A stretch of 64,000 nt of DNA from Bordetella parapertussis (GCA_943331005.2 CALQJX020000018.1:1-64000); one strand, 5' to 3'; shown: positions 36,431-46,998, counted from the first letter of the stretch. Made by a program: numbers and translations. The notes: generated from the sequence alone by a model not told the origin.

Positions 36431-38026
36431 TTACTGTACTTCGTGTTTCAGTTGGGGGGTCTTGTAGGAATCTTTAAAGCCAACCAAAGACACTTTTATA
36501 TTTTTCTCAGGTGCCTGAGTCTGGCTGAATTCTTTAATGATGTCCAGTACATCAAAATCTATGTATTGAGATTTACCGGCATCAATGGTAAGTTTTGTGT
36601 TCGAGGGAAGTTTGTTGAGCGTTTCTTTTATGCTCGATTTATTAAGAAATGAAACCTCTTCTGCCAAAGTGATGGTAGTATTTTCACCATCAGTCGATGT
36701 GTCTTTCTGCATGTAGTACGAGATTCGTGCATTCTGTTTGAGTATGAAAATGATACTGATGACAATGCCTATACCTACACCTTTCAGCAGATCCAGTCCT
36801 ACCACTCCGGCAGCAGTAGCTACAAACGGCACAAACTGGGTCATGCCTCCATGCCACATATGCACAAAAGAAGATGGTTTGCATAGTTTATAACCAGTGA
36901 AGAGCAGTATAGCTGCCAGCGATGCTTTTGGTATCAGGTTTAGCAGGAAGGGAATGGAAGCTGCACAAACCAGCAGTAACACACCGTGCACTATTGTAGC
37001 TCCCTTTGTTTTGGCACCCGCATTTACATTGGCCGATGAGCGAACAATAACTGATGTTACCGGAAGCCCACCCAGAAAACCACTCAGCAGATTGCCTATA
37101 CCTTGTGCTTTCAGTTCTCTGTTGGTCGAAGTATATCTTTTCATAGGATCCAGCTTGTCAGTAGCTTCAATACAAAGCAATGTTTCTATAGATGCTACAA
37201 TGGCTATGACAAGACCTGTTTCCCAAACTTTAGCATTGGTAAAACCGTTGAGGTTGGGAAAGGAGAACTGCGCAAAGAACTCGGCAGGGGTAGCTGCAAC
37301 CGGCAGTTTTACCAGATGTGTATTGTCTAGACCCAGCACCGGAATTTTGTGCAGGAAGAGCTGGTTGATGATGGTCCCTAAAATTACCACTACCAGTCCG
37401 GCAGGGATAAGCTGCACTTTTTTGAAAGGTTTAGTGGTCCATAGTATGAGCACTGAAAGCCCAATGAGGGATATTATGAGTGCCCCTTCCTGTATATGAT
37501 GCATGGCCAGATTGATGGTATTTAGTACAAAACCATCGTCGGCATCTTCTATGAACTCTGCTGAGTTGATCACAAAACCCACCGCATCGGGCAATTGTTT
37601 TATGATTATGGTAAGACCTATGCCGGCAAGCATACCTTCAATAACGCTGGATGGAATATAGTTAGCAATGCCACCTGCTCTTAAGAAACCAAGCAGCAAT
37701 TGTACTGCACCAGCTATAACTACGGCACATAGGAAGATGTTGAAGTCGCCCAACTGGGTGATGGCAACAAGTACTATTGCCGTAAGGCCTGCAGCCGGGC
37801 CGGTGACACTAAGGTGAGAACCACTCAAGGAACCCACTACTATACCACCTATAATGCCTGCTACAACACCGGAGAACAATGGGGCGTGAGATGCCTGTGC
37901 TATACCCAGGCAAAGGGGTAATGCTATAAGAAATACAATGAGGCCTGACAGGAAGTCTTTCCTGAATACTCCGAAGGAATATGATCTGCTACCCATAAAA
38001 AATGCTCGAAGCATGCGGAAAGGCAT
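36431..38026 (-). CDS. SulP-family anion (probably bicarbonate) transporter
   Basis: The protein has 531 residues with about 11-12 transmembrane helices. The signature LSGLIVFLIALPLCLGIAQA and the SVTGPAAGLTAI region are characteristic of SulP/SLC26 proteins. A C-terminal cytosolic part (about 445-531; VSFLNKSSIKETLNKLP, YIDFDVLDIIKEF) is STAS-like and regulates transport. SulP members carry sulfate or bicarbonate; the immediately downstream carbonic anhydrase makes bicarbonate the more likely cargo here. It is the first gene of this two-gene unit. Confidence 0.9.
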   Translation of the reverse strand: MPFRMLRAFFMGSRSYSFGVFRKDFLSGLIVFLIALPLCLGIAQASHAPLFSGVVAGIIGGIVVGSLSGSHLSVTGPAAGLTAIVLVAITQLGDFNIFLCAVVIAGAVQLLLGFLRAGGIANYIPSSVIEGMLAGIGLTIIIKQLPDAVGFVINSAEFIEDADDGFVLNTINLAMHHIQEGALIISLIGLSVLILWTTKPFKKVQLIPAGLVVVILGTIINQLFLHKIPVLGLDNTHLVKLPVAATPAEFFAQFSFPNLNGFTNAKVWETGLVIAIVASIETLLCIEATDKLDPMKRYTSTNRELKAQGIGNLLSGFLGGLPVTSVIVRSSANVNAGAKTKGATIVHGVLLLVCAASIPFLLNLIPKASLAAILLFTGYKLCKPSSFVHMWHGGMTQFVPFVATAAGVVGLDLLKGVGIGIVISIIFILKQNARISYYMQKDTSTDGENTTITLAEEVSFLNKSSIKETLNKLPSNTKLTIDAGKSQYIDFDVLDIIKEFSQTQAPEKNIKVSLVGFKDSYKTPQLKHEVQ

Positions 38027-38125
38027 GCGAACTGTTGTAATTATTGGTTGTGAATAAAACGTAATGAACTAACTGTAAGCATCAGGATGATGCAGTTGCA
38101 GGTAGAAAAATCAGTACAAAACCAA

Positions 38126-38467
38126 TTAACAGTTTGGAGGAGGGCAGTGTATGTCCTTGGTATGGGAATTGGGCAGACCATCATCTGCATGATGATGCCA
38201 TGTGTTATCTGCAACAAAAACGTAATTAGATAGCTTATCAAGTACAGGATGATGGAACATCATTTCCTTCAGCGGACTATCATCACCGTCGTCATAATCG
38301 TCCAGATCACCGGAATCATCTGTATCGTTAGTGTCGTCTGTATCCTGACAATCGCCTTTTACCTCTTCAGTCAGCTGGCTTTTAGACAGCAGTTTACCTA
38401 TTGCCTTTACAGGTAATGCCTGAAAAGAAAAGATAATAAGAAAGAAATATGCCAGCACACGATTCAC
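38126..38467 (-). CDS. Small exported Asp-rich and His-rich protein
   Basis: The protein has 113 residues with a signal peptide (about 1-22, MNRVLAYFFLIIFSFQALPV). Then comes an acidic stretch (about 42-65, many Asp: DTDDTNDTDDSGDLDDYDDG) and a His-rich part (FHHPVLDKL, TWHHHADD), ending HCPPPNC with two Cys. The composition suggests metal or proton binding in the periplasm, but no known family fits. It lies 99 bp upstream of the transporter gene on the same strand and may be co-transcribed. Confidence 0.6.
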   Translation of the reverse strand: MNRVLAYFFLIIFSFQALPVKAIGKLLSKSQLTEEVKGDCQDTDDTNDTDDSGDLDDYDDGDDSPLKEMMFHHPVLDKLSNYVFVADNTWHHHADDGLPNSHTKDIHCPPPNC

Positions 38468-38629
38468 TTATGCAAAGTAACAAAAAAACAGGTGTTTTTA
38501 GCTCTGTCGACGGGATAAAAAAATGTTAAGCAGTAAGTGCTGTAAAATGAACAGGGTGTTAATAAACTATAAGTTCATGTATGGTATAATGCGGTATTTT
38601 TACATCATTCCCAGAGGGAGTGTAGCGGT

Positions 38630-39256
38630 ATGATATTTTCATCGAAACTAATTGAGGATGCAGTACAGGAGTTTTCCAGACTGCCGGGTATAGGAAAGAA
38701 GACAGCATTGCGCATGGTACTTCAGCTACTTCGTATGAACAAGGACGAAGTGGATGGTTTTACCGGTGCAGTTTCCAGAATGAGGCATGGTATACAGTTT
38801 TGTGAGATCTGTCACAATGTGTCGGACGGTGTGCAGTGCGATATATGTGCCAATCCCGGGAGGAACCGTATGCAGGTATGTGTGGTAGAAACCATAAGAG
38901 ATGTTATAGCTATTGAAAGCACGCAGCAGTTTAGTGGTTTGTATCATGTGTTGGGTGGTATTCTTTCTCCGCTTGATGGTATAGGTCCTGAACAGCTCAA
39001 TATCGGTTCGCTCAACAGCAGGGTTAGGGAAACCGGGGTTACAGAACTTATTATGGCGCTAAGCCCTACTATAGAAGGTGATACTACTGTTTATTACATA
39101 GCCCGACAGCTGACAGGTACCGATGTGAATATTACTACCATAGCCAGGGGTATAGCCTTTGGCGGGGAGCTGGAGTATGCCGATGAAATGACACTGGCCA
39201 GGTCTATTGCCAAGCGATTGCCTATAGACAATTATGTTTCTGTTCAGACCAAGTAG
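38630..39256 (+). CDS. recR: Recombination mediator protein RecR
   Basis: The protein has 208 residues. The helix-hairpin-helix (EFSRLPGIGKKTALRM) at 13-29, the zinc finger with C58, C61, C70 and C73 (CEIC ... CDIC), the Toprim domain starting VCVVE and ending near QLTGTDVNITTIARGI, and the family end VQTK are all present. RecR with RecO and RecF loads RecA at single-strand gaps. It stands alone; the convergent oxidoreductase gene ends 1 bp away. Confidence 0.96.
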   Translation: MIFSSKLIEDAVQEFSRLPGIGKKTALRMVLQLLRMNKDEVDGFTGAVSRMRHGIQFCEICHNVSDGVQCDICANPGRNRMQVCVVETIRDVIAIESTQQFSGLYHVLGGILSPLDGIGPEQLNIGSLNSRVRETGVTELIMALSPTIEGDTTVYYIARQLTGTDVNITTIARGIAFGGELEYADEMTLARSIAKRLPIDNYVSVQTK

Positions 39257-39257
39257 A

Positions 39258-40316
39258 TCACCGACTTAGTATTTTACTATATCTTCTTACGTCTACATCG
39301 GGCATGATAGGGGTGCCAAGCGTAATGTGGTCGGCCAATTGCCGGGCAAACATGGGTGCTACTGAAAAGCCCTTGCCTCCCATGCCATTGAAGATGCCCA
39401 CATTTTGCTGCACTGGATGAAAACCTACAAAAGGTTTCCTGTCGAAGTTGGCTGGTCGAAGTGCTGCCTTGTGGTCAACGATCTCAAATGGGATCTTCAG
39501 CCATTCTTTTAGTCTTTCAATTGTCTCTGCGCTAAAAGTTGCAGTGGGGAGTGGGGTAGTGTATTTCCAGTCGTGAGAGGCACCTACCCAAAACAGATCA
39601 TCTTTCCAGGGTACTATACTGATGCCGCCCTTTTTGTATATGTTGGTGGCAGGCAGGCCGGGAATTGACACTATCATTACCTCTCCTTTGTCCTTAGACC
39701 ACGGGAGTCTGTCGAAAAAGAGATTGTTCACTGAGGCAACTCCGTCACAAAAAATGATCTTGTGTGCAGATAAACCTTTGTATTTAATATTTCGCTCGGT
39801 TATTTCGCATTCGGCGAGGTCGAAATCAGTTTCCATCAGCTGACCGTTATTGCTCAGAGAATTGCGCCAGCTATTCATCATGTCACCGATCTTAATATGA
39901 GCAGCCGGGTAAATGGTTCCTATACCGTAGTGATAGGTAAACCATTCTTGCCAAAGATCTTCATTGGGTGTGTGGTGCAGGTATTGATCCTCTGTCTTCT
40001 GTTTAGCTGCAAATATTTCTCTGGCTTCGCTGCCGGCATGGAAATCAAGAATGTTCAGCGAGGAAACTATGGGGATATTCAGTTCCTGCTCCATGTCTTT
40101 ATATTCCTGGAGTGCAATAGGTAGCAGTTCTTCAATGAGCCACGTACGCACCATTCTCTTCCCTGTAACAGGGTTTATCAGCCCGCCGGCCACTCTGCTC
40201 GATGCGGCTGTGTTGGCATTGTCTACCACCATTACCCTTTGTCCGGCTTTTATCAACCTTCTGGATAACAGTGTGCCGCACAGCCCCTGACCAATTATGA
40301 GTTGATCATATTCCAT
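39258..40316 (-). CDS. FAD-dependent oxidoreductase (DAO family)
   Basis: The protein has 352 residues from the Met at 40316 (a start at 40337 is possible). It begins YDQLIIGQGLCGTLLSRRL, the Rossmann GxGxxG FAD-binding loop, with AGGLINPVTGKRMVRTW and a C-terminal IFNGMGGKGFSVAPMFARQL site typical of D-amino-acid/glycine oxidase-like proteins. It probably oxidises an amine with FAD; the substrate is unknown. It overlaps the end of dapF by 11 bp. Confidence 0.82.
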   Translation of the reverse strand: MEYDQLIIGQGLCGTLLSRRLIKAGQRVMVVDNANTAASSRVAGGLINPVTGKRMVRTWLIEELLPIALQEYKDMEQELNIPIVSSLNILDFHAGSEAREIFAAKQKTEDQYLHHTPNEDLWQEWFTYHYGIGTIYPAAHIKIGDMMNSWRNSLSNNGQLMETDFDLAECEITERNIKYKGLSAHKIIFCDGVASVNNLFFDRLPWSKDKGEVMIVSIPGLPATNIYKKGGISIVPWKDDLFWVGASHDWKYTTPLPTATFSAETIERLKEWLKIPFEIVDHKAALRPANFDRKPFVGFHPVQQNVGIFNGMGGKGFSVAPMFARQLADHITLGTPIMPDVDVRRYSKILSR

Positions 40317-41079
40317 AGATAGTGCCCTGAAAAACAAATATTGCCGGTCCTGTAAGTATCACGTTCTTTGCCGTGGTTGGCGTATCCTTTGTAAAAGAAA
40401 CAGAAAGATCGCCACCGGGTGTATGAATATGTGTTGTATAGTTACCTATTGTGCTGCAGGTTGCTGCAATGGCGGCCGCTGTTACTCCGGTTCCGCAACT
40501 GTAGGTCTCGTCTTCCACACCACGTTCATAGGTGCGTACATGAAGGTTGTCGCCAATCACCTGTGTAAAGTTAACATTGATACCGGAAGGCATAAAGTCG
40601 GGTTGTTGTCTGATGCTCCTTCCTTCTTTAAAAACTTCTATACTTTTTACATCGTTTACCCATTTCACATAGTGGGGAGATCCTGTGTTCAGTATAGTAT
40701 ATCCTGCATGTATATCCATTCCGGTAACATCCTGCATTTGCAGATTCACTATGCCATCTGCTGATATCGTAGCATAGTGAGGTCCGTCAATGGCTATGAA
40801 TTTTGCAGTATCGTTGATAATGCCCAATTGTTTGGCAAAGGCTACCATGCATCTGCCACCATTGCCGCACATAGTACTTTCGCCACCATCAGAATTGTAA
40901 TATACCATTCTGAAGTCGTAGTCGAATTCATTTTCCAGCAGCATCAGTCCGTCTGCCCCTATGCCAAAACGTCTGTGACACATTTTTGCCACTTGTTCTT
41001 TAGAGAAACTATATTTCTGCTCCCTGTTGTCCAACAGTATGAAGTCGTTGCCGGTGCCTTGGTATTTATAAAAGGTCAT
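40306..41079 (-). CDS. dapF: Diaminopimelate epimerase
   Basis: The protein has 257 residues. The two catalytic cysteines are visible: C71 in MCGNGGRC and the other in SCGTGVTAAA (about 195), and the N-terminus FYKYQGTGNDFILLDN is the family signature. It interconverts LL- and meso-diaminopimelate for lysine and peptidoglycan synthesis in the cytosol. It is 74 bp after the giant peptidase gene and overlaps the next oxidoreductase gene. Confidence 0.96.
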   Translation of the reverse strand: MTFYKYQGTGNDFILLDNREQKYSFSKEQVAKMCHRRFGIGADGLMLLENEFDYDFRMVYYNSDGGESTMCGNGGRCMVAFAKQLGIINDTAKFIAIDGPHYATISADGIVNLQMQDVTGMDIHAGYTILNTGSPHYVKWVNDVKSIEVFKEGRSIRQQPDFMPSGINVNFTQVIGDNLHVRTYERGVEDETYSCGTGVTAAAIAATCSTIGNYTTHIHTPGGDLSVSFTKDTPTTAKNVILTGPAIFVFQGTIYGI

Positions 41080-41153
41080 GCTACTATCTTTTCTTATAAG
41101 GTGCTGAAAGGCAAAGTTATTTCAAATATACCGCAATCGGTTTCTGTTTACGT

Positions 41154-44100
41154 CTATTCATAGAGCAGCCTGGCGGTATGCCTGGTGCCGTCTACTACCA
41201 TATATATAATATACACTCCTTTAGGTCTGCGTGCTGAAGCGAATGTGGTGCTGTTGTTCCATTGGGTAGCTGTAGCCGAGCCTGTTTCCATTATTTTGCC
41301 AGCTATGTCAGTAATGGTGAGTTGCATTTCTTTTCCGGCATCAGCATGCCAGTTAATAGTGAAACTACCATTGTGGGTAGGGTTGGGGTAAATGTTGCTG
41401 ATGCTACTGCTATTTATCCAGTAAATAGTTTGCTCCGGCAATACCACACTGCTGCCATCCTTCATCCGGGCGGTGAGTCTGTAATGCACCGGAGTACCCG
41501 AAGCCAGATTGCCAGCTGCATCATTATAGGTATATTGTTGTCCGTATATGTTGCGGGCAGCCGTATTGCTGATGAGGGTGTAACTACTGTTGTCTATGGC
41601 TCTTTCCAGCGTGTAATGGTCGGCAATGCCATCCAGATAGGAGGTCCAGTTCACAGCAGCATACCAGCTTCCTGCCATTGATGCAGAGAATTTTACCAGA
41701 TTGCGTGCAGAGTCATCTGAGCTTATTTTTCTGAATGGTGAATAATAGCTTGTACTGCTGTTGGTCATATGCCATTGCAGTCTGTAGTAGCGTACAGGCA
41801 GGTTGTTGTAGCTGGTGGTATCAGTTACTACATAGTTTGCAGTATCGGTTTGCAGGCTATTTACCGTTGTGAGGTCTGTAAAATGTATACCACTATCCGA
41901 TCTTTGAACGGTATAGCTGCTTACCTGCTTGTCTATATGAGATTGCCATAGTAGCTGAGTATTGTTTCCACTTCTGAATGCGAGGAAGTTCAGATAATCT
42001 TTTCCGGCAGGCATATCTGCTATAGGGCCGCCATTGTTCAACCACATCTCAGAAAGCTGCTGCACATTAACCTCTGCCCGATAGCCGCTTTTGTAGGGCA
42101 CCCAATTCATGTTGTTGTATGGGATGTAGGAGAACTGTCCGCCGGTATCATCGTTCAGCGATCCGTTCTCAGCTGCTTTGTTGTTGTTGCTGTATTGTGT
42201 AAGTCCCAACGAATAGGCATCTGCGACCGGGGTGCAGGAAGGGCAGGTAGTATCATTAACCACTGCTGCAACGTCTTTATCTTCAAGATACAGTTGCAGC
42301 TTTGTGTTTGTAGTAGTGGTGTTCTCGCTACTCATTACATAGCTGCGTGGCATTATAAATTGAGTTAGCCCCGGATTGTACAGGGTGTCGTGTTGGTAAA
42401 GCGTTGTGGTAATATTGCCGATATTCTTTGATGGTTGTATGGCGGCTATCAAGGCATCGTTTGCGGTGATGCTGTTCCAGACACCTGTAGCGGGTGTATT
42501 GCTCACTATGGTATTCTTTACCGGAAGTATTGAGGCGCTGTTTTCATAAATATGTATGTCGTCCAGTGCCAATCCTTCAAAACTTACGGCAGGGTCGGCA
42601 AAGAGTACGAAGCGCAGGTGCATTGTTTTGCCTGCCGGTGGTTGTGGCAGGCTGGTTGTAGCTACATGCCAGCGGGTGAAGCCGATCGTGTTCCAGATAA
42701 CAAAGGTAGAATCGTACCAGTTGTATCCTTGTCCTGCATCTTTCAGTTTATTCCAGACTGTTCCGTCAAATGAATATTCCAGGTAGGCGCCATCGCAAAG
42801 TATGTTACCACAGTTTTCCAGATCCTGTGCCATGCTGAAGCTGAGCATTGGTGTGCTGAGCGATGATATGTCGAAACATGGAGTGTATAGGTAAGACCTT
42901 TCCAGATTGTTGTACCTGCCGGTAAGATTGGTTTTCCATGCCTTGGTGCCGCTTGCCGATTTATGTATTCCCGGTGACGCAGGCGTACCATATTGCCATG
43001 AGCTCAGGAAACCATCGGCATAATACCCACCGTCATTCGCCTCAAAGTTTTCAAGATACGGATAGGATGCAATTATCTGGCTATTACGGAAATCGTATTG
43101 GGGCAAACTGTCGTTAGGTTGGTAGGAATCGCCGTCTGCAGCAAGCCATATCTTTAATTGGTGGGTAGGGCTAGTGCCTATGTTCAGCAATTGCGGAAAG
43201 GTGAAATTGATAGAATCTTTTGCTTTTACAGAATCTAAAGTTGCACTGTAGGTTGTGCCGCCATCCATACTGTAGAACAGCTGTATATTGCGTAGAGTGC
43301 TATTTACTCCGTTCTTTACTTTTACCGTAAGAGGTACACTTGCAGTAAGTCCGCAATTGTTGGGCAAAGGCGATACTACTCCCGCAAGTATGGCATCATT
43401 GGTTACAGTATACATCCTGAAGTTATCAATGGTCATACCACAACCATAGTTCCTGTCGGCAATAATAGAAGAGTCATTCTGGCCAAATGCAACCTGTGTG
43501 CTGGTAGAGAAATTGGCATTATTCTTTCTTACAATATCGGTAAGAGACAGTGAGCGTACATTGCGAACGTAACCCGGGTAAGCAGTAAGGTCGTATTGAT
43601 GCATAGGCTGCCAGGAGGCAACATCATTGGCACGGGCCATTACCAGATTGCCGGAAGTAATGGCTGGATTGCCATGCAGCAGATAGTCGAAATCAACCCT
43701 GATCTCAGTAGTGGCAGTATCGTAGGCAGAAAGGTTGAAGGTGCCGCTGAGTATGTTGCTACTGCCATGGTGCATAGGCATGAACTGATCCAGACTTATA
43801 GAACGATTGCCGGTGATAGTAAGATCTGAAGATATGTTTGAACGAAGTCTGCCGGAATCATCGTCGTTGAAATAGTCCCAATGTGCATTGGGAGATATGC
43901 CTATGGAGTCGTGCGAAACAGCGATCTTATCCATACTCTCAAATCCGTCTGTAAACTGATCAGTGAGATCTAAAGGATCATTGGGCAGGCATTTTATGTG
44001 ATGTTTAACAGTGTCGTTGATGTGTTGAGGGTCTGTAAGGGTAGTATTGGTAATGGCTGTAGTAATGGCATAATCTCCGGGTGTGGCAAAAGAAATGCCG

Positions 44101-46781
44101 GGTATGGCTATGTCGATGGTGCCATTTGCGGGTATCACTATACCGGGGTTCACCAGGGTTTGCCAGGCACCACTGTTTATTTTATAGGATAAAGTATAGT
44201 TGCTGCATGTACTGTTGTAGAGGCTGCGTATGCGCACACTGAGGGTAGATGATGCGCCCGGTGCAGTGCTGGTAAGTAGCCTGCCACTGGCGGGCGATAC
44301 TATTTTTTCTGCCATCAGGTCTCCTGCTGATGCCGGTAAGAGGCAGTTGCCATTATTGGCAAGGGCGGTTAAAGCCAGACTTCTGTAGCCTCTTCTACCA
44401 TTCATTAATGGTTGCACTGCTACAATGGAGGGTTTTATAAGGGACATGCCACTGAAGGAATAAGTAGTATCTGATACGGTATCTACTACCTGCATGGCAG
44501 GGCCTATCTTTTTCAATACTTCATAGCCTGTAGCTCCACCAATCGGAGACCAATGGATATTTACATAACCGGGGCACTGAGCAGAGGCTAGAGCTAAGAC
44601 CGGCTGTGAGCTGATGGTGAAACTCTGAGAGGTTACAATTTCGCTAGTGCCGTTTCTAGCTACTCTTACTTTGCATTTTGCTGCATTTATGCCTGCGGGC
44701 AGCACTCCCTGATAATGTGCATTTGCGGCTAATGCATTATTCAATGTGGTCCAGTTGGCGCCATCGTCATAGGATATGGCAACATTATAAGTATTGCCAT
44801 CGGGTATTGCATTCCAGAAGATACGAAGGCTGTCATTATTCGAAATAGATTCTCCGCCCAGTGGATAGGTGAGTTCCAGTTGTTTGGGTATAATATCGTA
44901 GGTGACCGCAAAATGTTGCGGGCCAAAGGGTATGTTGAATCCCTTTACTTTTATAGTATAGGTGCCTGCCGTAGGGTTGTTTATGGTTACCTGCTCCACA
45001 TTGTTCAGGTGGTCGGGTTTTTCTATGGCAATATTCAATGCGTTTGCTGCAGATCCATCCAGCCCAAGAGGCAGATGATTGCTGCCTGTAGAATTGGCAA
45101 CACTCAGATCCAGATCGTTGATGAGCTGTATTGTTGATGACGGACTTGCCGGAACGTCGTTCCAGCAGAGCATTACTTTTGTTTGTGCAGTACCTGCAGG
45201 TATTGTTATGATAAATGTTTGAGAGTCGCCAGTGCTGATATTACCAGTGAAGAAACGGTTGTTGTCCATTATCTGCAGCGATCTGCCAATGTCCATCATA
45301 CCAAATCCATAGCTATAGTCGGGCCCTGAATTGCCCAGATCCATGGCGCCATTCAGCAAAATTGTTTTCAGCAGGTCTGCCCGTGGCTGTGTGCCTCCGT
45401 GGGTTTGTTTGTAACGTTGTGTTAGTACAGCCAGACCGCTTGCCACCTGTGGCGATGCCATACTGGTGCCACTTGCCCATCCATAGGTGTTGTTGCGCAA
45501 GCCTGAATATACATTTGAGCCAACAGCTACAATGTCCGGTTTGAGCCTGCCATCTCTTACCGGCCCTCTGGACTGGTCTGTGGCTTGCTCATAGTTGTGA
45601 GTGGTACTACCTACAACTATTACGTTTTTGGATGGCTGATAGCCACCACCCACTGTAGCATATCCTGGGGCATAAGGCGGGCAGTTTATTTTGCCGTCAT
45701 TACCTGCAGCAAATACGTGCTGTACCAACGGGTATTGTATAGCCATGGTATCCAGGAAACGGGAATAGAGGTCGTACACACCAAAATAGCTGCATTCACC
45801 TTCCATTACTGTATAGGAATTATTGGTAATGGTCATGTTGTGTTCCTGAAACATGGTACCGGTTGCAGAAAGCACATTGCTGAAGAAGAAGTTGATAAGC
45901 GATACCTTGGGTGCCATGCTTGCTACCAGAGGATTGAGAATGGCAGCTCCACCGGTAATACAATTGATATGAATACCATGATTGGTGACCATTGCCGGAT
46001 TGAAATTCAGGATCCTGTCAGTTACATCCGTATGATATATACCCGATGTATTATCACCAACGCCAACTGTTACACTGTCGCCATTTAGTCCCATGCCGCC
46101 CCATATGGGTGTCTTTATCGCTGTGTTGCCCTTCACCGCAGGTATAGATTGCAGATCCAAGGGTGCAAGATCTGTTAGGGGGCTGATATACCTGACTGCA
46201 TACCATCCTGCCAGATTCCGCAGCATTGTTGCAGGTAGAGTAATGTTGTAATAGCCATATGCTTCTTTGTCGCCATGCTCCACCTGCCCGCTCAGGCTGG
46301 TAATGAATGAACGCAGCGTGGTTTCAGAGGTGCCTTCGTATAAAGATAGCAATACTTTGATCGATCCTTTTTCTACTGCGCTTTTATGCCACAGGTATTC
46401 ATCGGCTTTCCATTCAGGTTGTACATCTGTAATACTCAGCAGAGGGATACCACTCATTTTGGCTTTTGCTGGTTTACCGGTTATGATGGCTGTGTAAGTG
46501 TATTCGGGTATATAATCGAGCAGTTTTATGCCATTGGCTGCCAATGCAGTTTTCTGTTCTGCAGAAAGTGCACCTGACAATTGCAACAATACCTGCGCGG
46601 GTTGCTCAGTAGCACCCTGCCGGCTAAGGCTTTCCAACCATTGGTCTGCATTATTTACAGGTATGAAATTGCCTGATTTCAGTCTGATAGGGTAGCCGGT
46701 GCCACTGTTCTGTGCATAGCTCTTTGCTGCTACCAACATCAAAACACATAGCAAAACCTGCCGGATAGATAAATTCATCAT
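41154..46781 (-). CDS. Giant secreted S8 peptidase with T9SS sorting domain
   Basis: The protein has 1875 residues. A signal peptide (about 1-23) and propeptide-like region precede a subtilisin-type domain with D243 (VGVGDNTSGIYHTDV), H268 (NHGIHINCITGG), oxyanion N361 (AAGND) and S440 (GTSMASPQ). The His motif is HGIH rather than the usual HGTHV. Then come a beta-sandwich (about 540-650), fibronectin-like and MAM-like modules (about 960-1480, e.g. DFDYLLHGNPAITSGN and LALDDIHIYE), more sandwich repeats, and a C-terminal T9SS type A sorting domain (NIYPNPTHNGSFTI ... GVYIIYM). It is a likely cell-surface or extracellular protease. Confidence 0.92.
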   Translation of the reverse strand: MMNLSIRQVLLCVLMLVAAKSYAQNSGTGYPIRLKSGNFIPVNNADQWLESLSRQGATEQPAQVLLQLSGALSAEQKTALAANGIKLLDYIPEYTYTAIITGKPAKAKMSGIPLLSITDVQPEWKADEYLWHKSAVEKGSIKVLLSLYEGTSETTLRSFITSLSGQVEHGDKEAYGYYNITLPATMLRNLAGWYAVRYISPLTDLAPLDLQSIPAVKGNTAIKTPIWGGMGLNGDSVTVGVGDNTSGIYHTDVTDRILNFNPAMVTNHGIHINCITGGAAILNPLVASMAPKVSLINFFFSNVLSATGTMFQEHNMTITNNSYTVMEGECSYFGVYDLYSRFLDTMAIQYPLVQHVFAAGNDGKINCPPYAPGYATVGGGYQPSKNVIVVGSTTHNYEQATDQSRGPVRDGRLKPDIVAVGSNVYSGLRNNTYGWASGTSMASPQVASGLAVLTQRYKQTHGGTQPRADLLKTILLNGAMDLGNSGPDYSYGFGMMDIGRSLQIMDNNRFFTGNISTGDSQTFIITIPAGTAQTKVMLCWNDVPASPSSTIQLINDLDLSVANSTGSNHLPLGLDGSAANALNIAIEKPDHLNNVEQVTINNPTAGTYTIKVKGFNIPFGPQHFAVTYDIIPKQLELTYPLGGESISNNDSLRIFWNAIPDGNTYNVAISYDDGANWTTLNNALAANAHYQGVLPAGINAAKCKVRVARNGTSEIVTSQSFTISSQPVLALASAQCPGYVNIHWSPIGGATGYEVLKKIGPAMQVVDTVSDTTYSFSGMSLIKPSIVAVQPLMNGRRGYRSLALTALANNGNCLLPASAGDLMAEKIVSPASGRLLTSTAPGASSTLSVRIRSLYNSTCSNYTLSYKINSGAWQTLVNPGIVIPANGTIDIAIPGISFATPGDYAITTAITNTTLTDPQHINDTVKHHIKCLPNDPLDLTDQFTDGFESMDKIAVSHDSIGISPNAHWDYFNDDDSGRLRSNISSDLTITGNRSISLDQFMPMHHGSSNILSGTFNLSAYDTATTEIRVDFDYLLHGNPAITSGNLVMARANDVASWQPMHQYDLTAYPGYVRNVRSLSLTDIVRKNNANFSTSTQVAFGQNDSSIIADRNYGCGMTIDNFRMYTVTNDAILAGVVSPLPNNCGLTASVPLTVKVKNGVNSTLRNIQLFYSMDGGTTYSATLDSVKAKDSINFTFPQLLNIGTSPTHQLKIWLAADGDSYQPNDSLPQYDFRNSQIIASYPYLENFEANDGGYYADGFLSSWQYGTPASPGIHKSASGTKAWKTNLTGRYNNLERSYLYTPCFDISSLSTPMLSFSMAQDLENCGNILCDGAYLEYSFDGTVWNKLKDAGQGYNWYDSTFVIWNTIGFTRWHVATTSLPQPPAGKTMHLRFVLFADPAVSFEGLALDDIHIYENSASILPVKNTIVSNTPATGVWNSITANDALIAAIQPSKNIGNITTTLYQHDTLYNPGLTQFIMPRSYVMSSENTTTTNTKLQLYLEDKDVAAVVNDTTCPSCTPVADAYSLGLTQYSNNNKAAENGSLNDDTGGQFSYIPYNNMNWVPYKSGYRAEVNVQQLSEMWLNNGGPIADMPAGKDYLNFLAFRSGNNTQLLWQSHIDKQVSSYTVQRSDSGIHFTDLTTVNSLQTDTANYVVTDTTSYNNLPVRYYRLQWHMTNSSTSYYSPFRKISSDDSARNLVKFSASMAGSWYAAVNWTSYLDGIADHYTLERAIDNSSYTLISNTAARNIYGQQYTYNDAAGNLASGTPVHYRLTARMKDGSSVVLPEQTIYWINSSSISNIYPNPTHNGSFTINWHADAGKEMQLTITDIAGKIMETGSATATQWNNSTTFASARRPKGVYIIYMVVDGTRHTARLLYE

Positions 46782-46998
46782 TGCTGTAATGCCAATATTT
46801 TGGCACTATAAATATCACGAATTTTTAGGGGAATGAACACAAAAAGTTAGTTCTCGTTTCAGGGGCAGAATGAACAACTTTTAGTTTCATTTAACAGCCG
46901 TTTCTTCATTTTTGTGCGATGTTGGTTATCTTTATTCTAACCTACACTATTCTTTTGTATGTGATTTTTATTAAATTGATACAAGGGACTTACTTACT

